Origin: Halarchaeum nitratireducens
GTDB taxonomy: Archaea; Halobacteriota; Halobacteria; Halobacteriales; Halobacteriaceae
Length of the DNA stretch: 64,000 bases
Direction: 5' to 3'
Assembly (NCBI RefSeq): GCF_014647155.1
Contig: NZ_BMOQ01000006.1
Span: forward strand, 124,001-188,000
The first letter of the stretch is position 1, and each line of letters opens with the position of its first letter. The notes beneath the pieces are model-generated. The model saw only the letters and a program-made list of their open reading frames with translations, did no database searches and was not told where the DNA came from. Below, in pieces: positions 27,041-36,716 of this stretch. Made by a program: the position numbers and the translations under genes.

Positions 27041-27067
27041 TATGTGGTTCGGTTGGTAGTGTAACGC

Positions 27068-28459
27068 ATGACCACGGGTATGAAGAGACGGAACTTCGTG
27101 AAATACGCCGGCGTCGGCGCCGCCGCGGGATTGGCTGGCTGCTCCGGTGGCGGCGGTGGCGACGGCGGTGAATCGGACTCAGACGGGACGACGTCGGGAT
27201 CGAGCGACACGCTCGACTCGGGCTCGCGGCCTCTGCAGTGGATCGGTCCGGCGTGGGCCGCCCGCAGCGGTCAGTCTGATAAGTTCACTGAGATGACTGG
27301 TATCGACCTCGAGATCACGACCGCGACCAACTCGACGACGCAACAACGCGTGTTGAGCGGCGGGCAGAGTAGCCTGGACGCGGTGAGTTGCGATACGAGC
27401 GCCATCGGCGCGATCGCGACCGACAACGACGCGACCTACGCGCTTCCGACCTCGGACTTCTCGAACTGGACGCCGGACGCGGTGGCGGACCTGTTCACCG
27501 ACCCGGGCAGCGCGCTGGAGGGCCTCGGACAGCAGGTCGAGACGTACAACGAGATCCTGTGGGACGACCCCGGAGAGCAGACGGAGTTCAAGTTCCCGCC
27601 GACCATCTGTAACTTCGACGCCATCGGGTCGAACCCGAAGTACGTCGACGAGGTGTCGAAGTGGGGGGCTCTGTTCGACGACCAGTACGAGGGGCAGGTG
27701 GCGATGGGCGGGACCGCCGCCATCACCATCCCGGAGGCCATCATGTACCTCCTCGACAACGACATGATCGACGGTGATATCGGGACGCTGAACAACCCCA
27801 CGGAGGGGCAGATAGACACCGCCGTCGACTTCCTCATCGACCAGAAACAGAGCGGGCAGTTCCGCTCGACGTGGACGGCGTACGGAAACTCGGTCAACCT
27901 CATGTCGAGCGAAGAGGCCGTCATCGGAGACATCTGGCAGCCGGCCTGCCTCGACGTCCGTCGCTCCGGGACGCCCTGTAACTACGCTACGATGAGCGAG
28001 GGCATCCAAGGCTACCGCTACTGGTACGGCGGGGTCGCCCCGCTCAAGCCGGGCGCGCAGGACCGCAACAACATGGCCGAAGTCCAGTCGCTCATCAACG
28101 ACGTCCACTGGGGTGCGTGGTTCCCCGGCTACATCCAGAACTGGGGGTACTCGGTCCCGCACTACCCGAACACGGACCTCGTCCGCGACGGTTCGGACGA
28201 CTCGGGACAGGGTATGGGCCCCGAGTACTACGACTGGGCGTACAACGGCACCGGGACCTACCAGTCCGTCGAGAACGACGCGCTGTTCGACCCGCAGTCG
28301 TACGAGTGGTCCATGGAGGAGGGCGAACCCGCCGACGACGGCTGCGTCCGCGACAGCGGCCCGATCTCCGAGCGCATCGATCGCATCGGCTTCTTCCAGA
28401 TCTGGCCGGACAACTCCTCGCACATGCTCGAGCGCTGGCGTGAGTTCACGAGCGCCTGA
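27068..28459 (+). CDS. ABC transporter substrate-binding lipoprotein, PotD type, Tat-exported
   Basis: Extracellular solute-binding protein of 463 residues. The N-terminus has a twin-arginine motif KRRNFVKYAG followed by a hydrophobic stretch and the lipobox LAGC, then a Gly/Ser/Asp-rich linker, the standard form of a haloarchaeal Tat-exported lipid-anchored binding protein. The body resembles the spermidine/putrescine-type family. The first permease begins 11 bases after the stop. With hydantoinases and a carbamoylase nearby, the ligand may be a hydantoin, ureide or amine rather than a polyamine. Confidence 0.85.
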   Translation: MTTGMKRRNFVKYAGVGAAAGLAGCSGGGGGDGGESDSDGTTSGSSDTLDSGSRPLQWIGPAWAARSGQSDKFTEMTGIDLEITTATNSTTQQRVLSGGQSSLDAVSCDTSAIGAIATDNDATYALPTSDFSNWTPDAVADLFTDPGSALEGLGQQVETYNEILWDDPGEQTEFKFPPTICNFDAIGSNPKYVDEVSKWGALFDDQYEGQVAMGGTAAITIPEAIMYLLDNDMIDGDIGTLNNPTEGQIDTAVDFLIDQKQSGQFRSTWTAYGNSVNLMSSEEAVIGDIWQPACLDVRRSGTPCNYATMSEGIQGYRYWYGGVAPLKPGAQDRNNMAEVQSLINDVHWGAWFPGYIQNWGYSVPHYPNTDLVRDGSDDSGQGMGPEYYDWAYNGTGTYQSVENDALFDPQSYEWSMEEGEPADDGCVRDSGPISERIDRIGFFQIWPDNSSHMLERWREFTSA

Positions 28460-28470
28460 GCACAGTACAC

Positions 28471-29373
28471 ATGGCAACAGAACCAACACAGTCGTCTCGC
28501 GTTCGCCGCTGGCTGCCCACACGCTGGGAGTTCGGCGAAGTCCACGTCCTCGCCGGTCCGTCGATCGCGTGGTTCCTGGCCTTCCTCGCCGTCCCGCTGG
28601 CCATAATCCTCTACTACAGTTTCCTCACCTACGGGAGTTTCAGCGTCGTCCACGAGATCACGCTCGACGCGTGGCAGAACACGGTGTTCACGCAGAACGC
28701 CCTCGAAGTGTTCGCGCGGACGCTCGTCATCGGCGTCGTCGTGACGGCGATAACGCTCGTCTTCGGCTACCCGCTCGCCTACTTCCTCCGGTTCTACACG
28801 TCGACCGTCGGGGGGACGCTCCTCCTGCTGTTCTTCGTCATCCCGTTCTGGACGTCGGGCGTCATCCGGACGATCGGTTGGCTCCCCATCCTCGGGAAGA
28901 CCGGCGTCATCAACCAACTGCTCGTCATGGCCGGCTTCATCGACCAGCCGATAGCGTGGCTGTTGTACTCGCCGTTCTCACAGATCGTCGGCTACCTCCA
29001 GAACTACGTCGTGTTCATGGCGGCACCGATCTACATCTCGCTCTCGCAGATCGACGAGGGGCTCCTCGACGCCTCCGAGACGCTTCGGGGCGACCACATC
29101 GCGACGTTCCGTAACGTCACGTGGCCGCTGAGCCTCCCCGGCGTCGCCATCGGGTCGATCTTCGTCTTCGTCCTTTCCATCGGGAACTTCACCGTCCCGC
29201 AGTTCCTCAGCGGGGGCGAAGCCACCATCACGACGCTCATCTACCTCACCGTCAACAACGGTTTGAACTACCCGGCGGCGTCGGCGCTCTCCATCGCGCT
29301 CCTCCTCGTCATCTTCGCCGTCGTCCTCCTCCTGCTCCGGCGGGTGGACATCAGCGAGATCGCGCAGAGCTAA
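28471..29373 (+). CDS. ABC transporter permease, PotB type
   Basis: Inner-membrane permease of 300 residues with about six hydrophobic segments. The EAA loop is recognisable as DASETLRGDHIATFRNVTWPLSLPGV near residue 190, where it docks on the ATPase. It is in an operon with the substrate-binding protein. The partner permease is not next but 2 kb downstream at 31339, beyond a chaperonin gene on the other strand. Confidence 0.87.
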   Translation: MATEPTQSSRVRRWLPTRWEFGEVHVLAGPSIAWFLAFLAVPLAIILYYSFLTYGSFSVVHEITLDAWQNTVFTQNALEVFARTLVIGVVVTAITLVFGYPLAYFLRFYTSTVGGTLLLLFFVIPFWTSGVIRTIGWLPILGKTGVINQLLVMAGFIDQPIAWLLYSPFSQIVGYLQNYVVFMAAPIYISLSQIDEGLLDASETLRGDHIATFRNVTWPLSLPGVAIGSIFVFVLSIGNFTVPQFLSGGEATITTLIYLTVNNGLNYPAASALSIALLLVIFAVVLLLLRRVDISEIAQS

Positions 29374-29475
29374 CACGCACCGCGATCTCCGCGGTTTCTT
29401 CGACGCACGATTCCGTGAACTCGTTCCGGCGTCACGGGAGCGGAGCAATCGGAGACGGCGGTGAGCCGCGTGTGC

Positions 29476-31227
29476 TCACGCGTCCGTGAGGGAGTCCATG
29501 TGCTGTTCTGCGGCCTCGTCGTAGATGGCGTCCCCGGGGTCGGGCGCGTCCTCGTCCACCTCGGCGTCGATGGCATCGTCGACGCGGAGGATGAGCGACG
29601 AGACCGCGGTCGCCGTCCGGTAGCTCTCCGTGCGCCGCGTGACGGGATCGAGGACGCCGGCCTTGGCGGTGTCGCCGATCTCCGCGGCCGGGAGAACGAA
29701 CCCCTGCCACGGGTCCGTCCGGTTCGCGGCGCGCAGGTCCGCCACCGTCTCGACCGGGTCGACACCGGCGTTGCGCGCGAGCGTGAACGGGAGCCGTTCG
29801 AGCGCGTCGGCGAACGCGGTCGTGGCGAGTGCGGCCCGCGATCCGTCGGCGCGTGCGGCGTCCCGGACGGCGGCGGCGGCGTGCGCTTCGGCCGCACCGC
29901 CACCGGGAACGACGCCGGGGTGCGAACCGCGTTCGCCGCGCGCGAGCGCGACCGCGGCGGCGGCCTGTCGAATCGACGTCGCCGCACGCTCGCCGAGATC
30001 GGCCGGGACGCCCTGCACGAGGACGCAGACGGAGTCCGGGGTCGCACAGTCCTCGAAGACGGTCATGCGGCGGGGGCGCGCGCGTGACTCGGCGCGCTCG
30101 ATGCGGCGTTCCGCGACGACGCCGGCGTGGCCGAGGTCGTCGGCGGAGACGTCGTGGAGGTCCTTGACGACGGTCGCACCGGTCGCGCGCGCGACGTGCG
30201 AGAGCTTGAGGCGGTTGACGGCGCGGATGCCGACGACGTCGTGTTCGGCGAGGCGTTCGAGGAAGCCGTCGTCGATACCGAGTTCGGCGACGACGACGTC
30301 GACGCCGGCGCCGTGGATGGTCTCCCAGACGTCCGTGCGCCACGCGTCGAAGACCGCGTCGAGGTCGGCAACGTCGGTCTCCTCGTCGACGCTGGCGGTG
30401 TAGTCGTCCGGGAGGTCGGGCGTCCGGAGGCCACCGCGGTCGTGGCCGCCGAGGACGAGCACGGAGGCGTCCTCGACGCGGTCGGGCATCGAGTCGAGGA
30501 CGCGCGCGCTCCGATCGAGGACGGTCCCGCGGACGAGGCGCGAGTCACCGAGGGAACCGTCGCGGATCGTGCGGACGGGGAGCGTCTTCGCGGTCGGATA
30601 GCCGACGCGTCCAGCGGCGTCACAGGCCAGCTTTGCCCACGTCTCGGCGAGTCCGCCGACGTCGTTTCCGGTCATGGCCGTGCGTGCGACGGACCGTGCG
30701 GCGGCGTCGGGATCGTCGAAGTCGTCGAGCGGGCGGGCGAGGTCGGCGAGCGCCTCGGTCGCCACGTCGTTCGCGCGCCGGTATCCGCGGATCAGGTCGA
30801 TCGGATGAACGCCGTCATCGACGAGCGATTCGGCCTCGCGCAGGAGAGCGGCGGCCAACGAGACGCTGGTAGTGACACCGTCGAAGACGTCCTCGCCCTC
30901 GACGTCGGTGTCACCGGGCCGTTCGGGGCCGACCATCCGGCGGACGACCGGCGCGACGGGGTGTTCGAGCGGGAGCGATTCGAGGATCGTCGCGCCGTCG
31001 CTGGTCGTGACGTAGTCGTCGACGGCGACCTGCCCCGGAGCGGGGTCTTGGCGCGATTCGAGAGCGTTGATCACGAGCTTGTCGCGGGACGCGGGCCCGT
31101 AGGTGGTGTCGAGCACGTCGGCGATGGCGCGGACCGCGACGACGTTCGCGTGTGGGAAGATCGGTGGGTCGACCCGCACGTCCTCGGCGTCGCTCTGACG
31201 TCCGGCGATTTCGGTCGGCGGAGACAT
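29476..31227 (-). CDS. Divergent group II chaperonin (thermosome/CCT-like) paralogue
   Basis: A 583-residue Cpn60/TCP-1 family protein. N-terminal VRAIADVLDTTYGPASRDKLVI matches the helix around the ATP site, and TSDGATILESLPLEHPVAP near residue 73 keeps the SDGATIL motif. The normally invariant GDGTTT loop is FDGVTTS near 113 and is preceded by an unusual insertion. VVPGGGAAEAHA near 415 and ILRVDDAID near the C-terminus are conserved. It lacks the GGM-rich tail of thermosomes. A TATA-like CTTTTACC 27 bases upstream gives it its own promoter. It may form a specialised ring, act with standard subunits, or have lost chaperone activity. Confidence 0.8.
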   Translation of the reverse strand: MSPPTEIAGRQSDAEDVRVDPPIFPHANVVAVRAIADVLDTTYGPASRDKLVINALESRQDPAPGQVAVDDYVTTSDGATILESLPLEHPVAPVVRRMVGPERPGDTDVEGEDVFDGVTTSVSLAAALLREAESLVDDGVHPIDLIRGYRRANDVATEALADLARPLDDFDDPDAAARSVARTAMTGNDVGGLAETWAKLACDAAGRVGYPTAKTLPVRTIRDGSLGDSRLVRGTVLDRSARVLDSMPDRVEDASVLVLGGHDRGGLRTPDLPDDYTASVDEETDVADLDAVFDAWRTDVWETIHGAGVDVVVAELGIDDGFLERLAEHDVVGIRAVNRLKLSHVARATGATVVKDLHDVSADDLGHAGVVAERRIERAESRARPRRMTVFEDCATPDSVCVLVQGVPADLGERAATSIRQAAAAVALARGERGSHPGVVPGGGAAEAHAAAAVRDAARADGSRAALATTAFADALERLPFTLARNAGVDPVETVADLRAANRTDPWQGFVLPAAEIGDTAKAGVLDPVTRRTESYRTATAVSSLILRVDDAIDAEVDEDAPDPGDAIYDEAAEQHMDSLTDA

Positions 31228-31305
31228 CTACGGGATACACTCTGTCGCACGGGTAAAAGCCTATTCCCGAGAGCGGGACAAAATATCCGATACGACCACC
31301 GGTAC

Positions 31306-31338
31306 GTTTATAGTATATTCTCATGTAACACAGTCTGA
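31306..31338 (+). promoter_or_regulatory. Promoter of the second permease
   Basis: TTTATAG at 31308-31314 lies 27 bases before the ATG at 31339, ideal for a leaderless archaeal transcript. The second permease is therefore transcribed on its own, divergently from the chaperonin gene. Confidence 0.6.
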
Positions 31339-32187
31339 ATGGCTACGAGTCAACAGTCGTCCAGTAAATATGGTAATAATACGACGGTAGTGTCGCAGTG
31401 GATTCAACGGATCCACATCGGAACGGTACTGAAGGTATACGCGTTCCTCATCGGAGTGTACGTCTTCCTCCCGCTCCTCTCGGTCATCGGGTTCTCGTTC
31501 AACTCCGGAGGGTTGACGTTCCCGTTCTTGGAGTTCACGACGCGGTGGTACACGGAGCTGTTGAACAGCCCGGAGATGATCGCCGCCATCGTCCGATCGC
31601 TCCAGCTCGCGCTCGTCGTGACCGTTATCACGACCGTCATCAGCACCGCGACGGCGCTCGCCTACCGGCGCGACTTCTGGGGGCAGAAAGCCCTCCTCTA
31701 CGTGCTCCTCGTCGGTATCATCACTCCGGGAATCACGTACGGCGTCGGGGCGACGCTCCTGTTCAATCAGACGCTCGGGCTCTCGAAACAACTCTGGCTC
31801 GCCGTCCCCGTTCACGTCGTCTGGACGGTCCCGTTCGCGGTCATCGTGCTCCTCGCCGGCTTCCCGCCGCACCTCGCGCAGAACGAGCGCGCCGCGAAGA
31901 TGATGGGCGCGAGTCGCCTCACCCGTTTCCGCGAGGTGACGCTCCCGCAAATCATGCCGACCGTGCTCGGGGCGGCCGTCTTCGCCTTCACTCTCTCGTA
32001 CAACGAGGCGACCCGCGGGCTCTTGCTCATCGGGCAGGATATGACCATGCCGATCCGCATCTTCTCCATCGCGTCCTCACGGCGCGCGACGCCGGAGCTC
32101 TTCGCACTCGGGAGTCTCACGACCATCGTGTCCGTCCTGCTTCTCGTCGGCGCGGGCGCGCTCGTCGTCTACGGCTCGAAGCGCTAA
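31339..32187 (+). CDS. ABC transporter permease, PotC type
   Basis: Second membrane subunit of the importer, 282 residues, with about six hydrophobic segments and the EAA loop NERAAKMMGASRLTRFREVTLPQIMPTV near residue 175. It pairs with the permease at 28471-29373. Both are needed for a functional heterodimeric channel, so the intervening chaperonin has split the usual contiguous order. A carbamoylase gene follows 100 bases downstream on the same strand. Confidence 0.87.
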   Translation: MATSQQSSSKYGNNTTVVSQWIQRIHIGTVLKVYAFLIGVYVFLPLLSVIGFSFNSGGLTFPFLEFTTRWYTELLNSPEMIAAIVRSLQLALVVTVITTVISTATALAYRRDFWGQKALLYVLLVGIITPGITYGVGATLLFNQTLGLSKQLWLAVPVHVVWTVPFAVIVLLAGFPPHLAQNERAAKMMGASRLTRFREVTLPQIMPTVLGAAVFAFTLSYNEATRGLLLIGQDMTMPIRIFSIASSRRATPELFALGSLTTIVSVLLLVGAGALVVYGSKR

Positions 32188-32287
32188 GTACAGATGATCG
32201 TCTGCGGTTCTTCGCGCTATTCCAATCACGTGAGCGTGTTTTTCCGACGCAAACATTCATGTGGTCACTTATCGACAGAGCGTACGT

Positions 32288-33526
32288 ATGAGTTTCACCC
32301 TCGATAGGGATCGACTAGTCGAGACGATGCGGGAGCAGGCGGACATCGGTGGCACGGAGAACGGCGGCCTCCATCGCCTCGCGCTCTCCGATGCCGACAA
32401 GGCGGTCCGGGACTGGTTCGACGAACGCCTCACGGAACTCGGCCTCGACGTTCGGGTCGACGAGTTCGGCAACATGTTCGCGCGCCGCGAGGGCGCCGAC
32501 CCGGACGCGGATCCGCTCCTGCTCGGCTCGCACCTCGACTCACAACCGTACGGTGGCATTTACGACGGCGCGCTCGGCGTCGTCGCGGCCATGGAGTTCG
32601 TCCACGAGCTCGAAGCGCGCGACATCGAAACCGAACGCCCGGTCGAGGTCGTGAACTGGACGAACGAGGAGGGGTCGCGCTTCCAGCCCGCGATGCAGGG
32701 AAGCGGCGTCTGGGCCGGCGAACTCGACCTCGAAGAGGAGTACGCGAAGACCGGCGCGGACGGTAATACGGTCGAGGAGGAACTCGAACGCATCGGCTAC
32801 AAAGGCGACGAACCGGCGGCGCCGCGAGGCGACTACGACGCCTACCTCGAACTGCACATAGAGCAGGGGCCGTTCCTCGAGGAGAACGACAGCGACGTCG
32901 GCGTCGTCACCGGTATCGTCGGCTTCACCTGGGGTGCGACGACGTACTACGGCGAGGCCGACCACACCGGATCGACACCGATGCAGTATCGCTCGGACGC
33001 GCTCGTCGCCGCGGCAGACGTCGTGACACAGGTCCGTCGGATCCCGAGCACGCTCGGCGACCGGACGGTCGGGACGGTCGGTTCGATCGAGGCGGAGCCG
33101 GACTCGATCAACATCATCCCCGGCGAGGTGACGTTCACGTGGGGGTTCCGCGATCCGAAACGCGAGGTCATCGACGAGGCGAAAGAGCGCGTCCTCGACG
33201 AGATCGATGCCGCGGCCGAACGCGAGGGCGTCGACTACGAGTGGGAAGAGCGCATGGACGTCGATCCCGTGCATTTCGCCGAGCGCTGTACGAGCGCGGT
33301 CGCCGACGCGGCCGACGCGCTCGGCTACGACGCGATGGAGGTGTTCAGCGGCGCCGGCCACGACGCGACGTACGCGAATCAGGTCTGCGATACCGCGATG
33401 GTGTTCGCCGTGAGCGAGGGCGGAAAGAGCCACACCGAGGAGGAGTACACGAGCTGGGACGACTGTTACGCGGCCGCGAACACGTACGCGCGCGCCGCCC
33501 TGACGCTCGCGGGACGAGCGAACTGA
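32288..33526 (+). CDS. hyuC: M20-family N-carbamoyl-amino-acid hydrolase / ureidopropionase / allantoate amidohydrolase (HyuC type)
   Basis: Binuclear-metal amidohydrolase of 412 residues that removes a carbamoyl group from products of hydantoin, dihydropyrimidine or allantoin ring opening. Motifs: GSHLDSQPYGGIYDGALGV near residue 80, NWTNEEGSRF near 125, ELHIEQGPFLE near 190, GEADHTGSTPM near 223 and FSGAGHDA near 356. The ATG start gives MSFTLDRDRLVETM. A hydantoinase is convergent downstream and a transporter is upstream. Substrate choice among beta-ureidopropionate, allantoate and N-carbamoyl amino acids cannot be made by eye. Confidence 0.9.
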   Translation: MSFTLDRDRLVETMREQADIGGTENGGLHRLALSDADKAVRDWFDERLTELGLDVRVDEFGNMFARREGADPDADPLLLGSHLDSQPYGGIYDGALGVVAAMEFVHELEARDIETERPVEVVNWTNEEGSRFQPAMQGSGVWAGELDLEEEYAKTGADGNTVEEELERIGYKGDEPAAPRGDYDAYLELHIEQGPFLEENDSDVGVVTGIVGFTWGATTYYGEADHTGSTPMQYRSDALVAAADVVTQVRRIPSTLGDRTVGTVGSIEAEPDSINIIPGEVTFTWGFRDPKREVIDEAKERVLDEIDAAAEREGVDYEWEERMDVDPVHFAERCTSAVADAADALGYDAMEVFSGAGHDATYANQVCDTAMVFAVSEGGKSHTEEEYTSWDDCYAAANTYARAALTLAGRAN

Positions 33527-33577
33527 AAACGAACGAAGCGGTGCGCTTTCGCGGCGAACCGGGACGCGGCGATCGTG

Positions 33578-34963
33578 TCAGGGCGACCAGTCAGGGATGT
33601 CGCGTTCGAGGAAGGCACCGTGGCCGGGATCGCCGACGACGTCGCCGTCGTCGGCGACGAGTTCACCGCGGACGTAGGTCCGTTTCACGCGGCCGGTGAC
33701 TTCGCGGCCCTCGTAGATGGAGAAGTCGGCGACCGACTCGTTGTCGTCGGCGGTGATCGTGTACGACTCCTCGGGATCGAAGACGACGATATCGGCGTCC
33801 GTACCGGGATCGAGGGTCCCCTTCCCGGACAGCCCGAACGTCTCCGCCGGTCGGGTGCACATCGCGCGGACGAGGAATGGGTAGGAGAAGCCGCGTTCGT
33901 TGATGGCCTCGTCATGGAAGACCGGGAGACTGGTCTGGAGGGCGTTCGCGCCGAAGGTGCTGTCCCACCAGTTCTCGACGGTCTTGCTTTCGAGCGTGTA
34001 GCCGCAGTGATCGGTGGAGACGACGTCGATCGTGGCCTCGGAGAGGTGCTCGAACATCGCCTCGATATCGTCGGGCGTGCGGATGGGCGGGGCGATCATG
34101 GCCTGGTTCCCGACTTCCTCGTAGACGGTGTCGTCGAGGGTCGTGTAGTGCGTGCACGTCTCCGTACGGACCATGCTCCCGTCGTCGCGGAACGCCGCGA
34201 GCACCTCGGCGGACTTCCGACAGGAGGTGTGGACGCCGTAGTACTTCGCGCCGGCCTCGGTGGCCATTCGAACGGCGTCCTCGGCGGCCATCGCTTCCGC
34301 ATAGTCCGGCCGGGATTGCGGGTAGTCCTCGGGGTCGCCGCGCCCAGCTTCCCGGAAGCGCTCGGTGAGCATCTGACAGACGGAATCGTCCTCGGTGTGG
34401 ACGGCGGCGACCGCGTCGAGCTCCGCGAGCCGTTCCAGAACGCGCTGCATGAAGCCGTTCTGGAGTCCGTGGTCGTACGTGCTGAACATCTTGATCGAGG
34501 TGACGCCGTCCGCGACGACGTCATCGAGGTCGTCGAGCACCGCTGGGTCGTCCGCCGTGATCGCGCCGTGGAGCGAGAAGTCGATGAGCGCGTCCTCGCC
34601 CCGTTCCTTCGCGGCGTCGATCGCCTCCGGAAGCGTGTCATCGCCGTCGATGACGCCCATCTCCCCCGCCCAGCGCTGGAAGGCGAACCCGATCAGAGTG
34701 GTCGTGCCGCCGACGGCGGCGGCGCGCGATGCGGTCTCGTAGCTATCGGCGGAGAAGGGGTCGTCGACGTGGACGTGCGGGTCGACGATCCCGGGAAGGA
34801 CGAGTCGGCCGGTCGCGTCAACGACGTCGTCGGCGTCCGGGAACGAGTCCCGTTCTCCGACAGCGTGGATCTTCTCGCCATCGATGGCGACGTCGGCATC
34901 GTAGGTGCCGTTCGCCGTCACGACAGTGCCACCTCGAATAACGGTATCGATTGTCACAACCAT
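33578..34963 (-). CDS. Cyclic amidohydrolase, dihydropyrimidinase/hydantoinase type (copy 2)
   Basis: A 461-residue paralogue of the enzyme at 7160-8539, with the same metal motifs (DPHVHVDDP, SIKMFSTYDHG with the carboxylated lysine, VHTEDD, YYGVHTS, STDH) and nearly identical C-termini. Differences near the substrate loops (CGYTLESKTVENWW here, VAAARADKEDRPWW there) suggest different specificities. Paired with the carbamoylase it would convert a dihydropyrimidine or hydantoin to an amino acid. The TATA-like ATTTTTATCTA (near 34988-34998) is placed for a leaderless start. Confidence 0.87.
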   Translation of the reverse strand: MVVTIDTVIRGGTVVTANGTYDADVAIDGEKIHAVGERDSFPDADDVVDATGRLVLPGIVDPHVHVDDPFSADSYETASRAAAVGGTTTLIGFAFQRWAGEMGVIDGDDTLPEAIDAAKERGEDALIDFSLHGAITADDPAVLDDLDDVVADGVTSIKMFSTYDHGLQNGFMQRVLERLAELDAVAAVHTEDDSVCQMLTERFREAGRGDPEDYPQSRPDYAEAMAAEDAVRMATEAGAKYYGVHTSCRKSAEVLAAFRDDGSMVRTETCTHYTTLDDTVYEEVGNQAMIAPPIRTPDDIEAMFEHLSEATIDVVSTDHCGYTLESKTVENWWDSTFGANALQTSLPVFHDEAINERGFSYPFLVRAMCTRPAETFGLSGKGTLDPGTDADIVVFDPEESYTITADDNESVADFSIYEGREVTGRVKRTYVRGELVADDGDVVGDPGHGAFLERDIPDWSP

Positions 34964-35368
34964 TCGGTTGCACCGCGAGTAGATAAAAATTCGGTGAGGT
35001 ATGATGAATTTGAGTCTGTATACAACGCATATATCGAGGTATAGTGGCTGTATAGGCAGTAGAGTGGGACGGTCGTATCTGCCCCGATCGCCGCGCCAGT
35101 AAGTATTCAGTGTTTGTCCCGGAATGACTACGTATCGAAGAACAATGATCTACGCTCTGCTCACTCACTGAACGTGTTTCTGACTTTTTCGGGTTTACAG
35201 ATACATAGTTGCATCTGATCCTATTACGTCCTTATGGATTTTATTACACCGATATTGCCGTAAACCATTCGGGTCGTCGGCAGGCCGTCGGGGCTCAGCC
35301 GAGCGACGTAGACGCGGCCAATCGGTCGGCGGGGGATTTATCTACTGACCCGACGAGTCTCCGGTACT
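34964..35368. promoter_or_regulatory. 405-base intergenic region between divergent genes
   Basis: AT-rich compared with its neighbours and without a convincing gene. The leftmost 35 bases hold the promoter of the hydantoinase. TTTATCTA at 35337-35344 is at leaderless distance from the GTG of the biotin carboxylase gene. I see no tRNA, transposon end or clear repeat in the middle 300 bases. Confidence 0.5.
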
Positions 35369-36712
35369 GTGTTCGATACGGTGTTGATCGCGAACCGCGG
35401 CGAAGTCGCAGTGCGCGTCATGCAGGCGTGTGGGGAACTGGGGATCGAGACGGCGGCCGTGTACAGCGACGCGGACGAGAACGCCAAACACGTTCGGTTC
35501 GCCGACGAGGCGTATCACGTCGGCGCGTCGAAAGCGAAGGCGAGCTATCTCGATCAAGACGCCCTCCTCGACGCCGCTCGGGACGCCGACGCCGACGCCA
35601 TCCACCCGGGTTACGGCTTCCTCGCGGAGAACGTCTCCTTCGCGGCCAACGTGGAGGACAGCGAGTTCGTCTGGATCGGTCCACCGAGCGACGTGATGGC
35701 CGATTTCGGCGAGAAGACGACGGCGCGTGCGATCATGGCGGACGCCGATGTCCCGGTTGTTCCGGGAACGGCAGAGCCCGTCGACGACGCCGACGCGGTG
35801 CGCGCGTTCGGTGAGGAGCACGGCTACCCCGTCGCGATCAAGGCCGACGGTGGCGGCGGTGGACGCGGCTTCCGTGTCGTCCACGGACCCGACGAGGCGG
35901 CCTCGCAGTTCGACGACGCGGTCCGCGAGGCGGACGCGTATTTCGACAACCCGAACGTCTACCTCGAACGGTTTCTGGAGGACCCGAAACACATCGAGGT
36001 GCAGATCATCGCGGACGAACACGGGAACGTCCGCCACCTCGGGGAGCGCGACTGCAGTATTCAACGCCGACAGCAGAAACTCGTCGAGGAGTCCCCCTCA
36101 CCCGTTCTCGACGAAGCGACCCGTGAGCGACTGTGCGCGGCCGCCTGTCGTGGGGCCGCCGCCGCCGGCTACGTCAACGCCGGGACCGTCGAGTTCCTCT
36201 ACGAGGGCGGCGAGATCTACTTCATCGAGACGAACGCCCGGATTCAGGTCGAACACCCCGTCTCGGAGAGCAGGACGGGTATCGACCTCGTCAAGTGGCA
36301 ACTCCGCGTCGCGGCCGGCGAAGAACTCGACTTCGCGCAGGCCGACGTCGATCCGCGTGGGACGGCGATGGAGTTTCGCATCAACGCCGAGGACCCGTCG
36401 AACGACTTCACGCCGCTCCCCGGGACGCTCTCGACGTACCGGCCGCCGCGCGGTATCGGCGTCCGCGTCGACGACGGCGTCGACGAGGGCGACGCAATCG
36501 CGCCGTTCTATGACTCCATGTTCGCCAAGGTCGTCGTCTCCGGGACCGACCGCGAGGAGGTGCTGGCGCGCGCCCGCCGCGTGCTCACGGAGATCGAGAT
36601 CGAGGGCGTGCCGACGACCGTCCCGTTCCACCGTGAGCTCCTCGAAGACGAGACGTTCATCGAGAACGAACACACGACCAAATACGTCGACCGGGCGTAC
36701 GGCGGCGACTGA
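35369..36712 (+). CDS. Biotin carboxylase subunit (AccC-like)
   Basis: ATP-grasp enzyme of 447 residues that carboxylates biotin on a carrier protein. The N-terminal domain has [21 protein letters not shown], then [10 protein letters not shown] near residue 75, the glycine-rich loop [11 protein letters not shown] near 158, [17 protein letters not shown] near 228 and [14 protein letters not shown] near 285 with the catalytic Arg. It ends about 5 bases from the convergent pxpA-like gene. With the biotin carrier and PxpB/PxpC proteins next door it likely works in a dedicated carboxylase, not in fatty-acid synthesis. Confidence 0.88.
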   Translation: MFDTVLIANRGEVAVRVMQACGELGIETAAVYSDADENAKHVRFADEAYHVGASKAKASYLDQDALLDAARDADADAIHPGYGFLAENVSFAANVEDSEFVWIGPPSDVMADFGEKTTARAIMADADVPVVPGTAEPVDDADAVRAFGEEHGYPVAIKADGGGGGRGFRVVHGPDEAASQFDDAVREADAYFDNPNVYLERFLEDPKHIEVQIIADEHGNVRHLGERDCSIQRRQQKLVEESPSPVLDEATRERLCAAACRGAAAAGYVNAGTVEFLYEGGEIYFIETNARIQVEHPVSESRTGIDLVKWQLRVAAGEELDFAQADVDPRGTAMEFRINAEDPSNDFTPLPGTLSTYRPPRGIGVRVDDGVDEGDAIAPFYDSMFAKVVVSGTDREEVLARARRVLTEIEIEGVPTTVPFHRELLEDETFIENEHTTKYVDRAYGGD

Positions 36713-36716
36713 GCGC

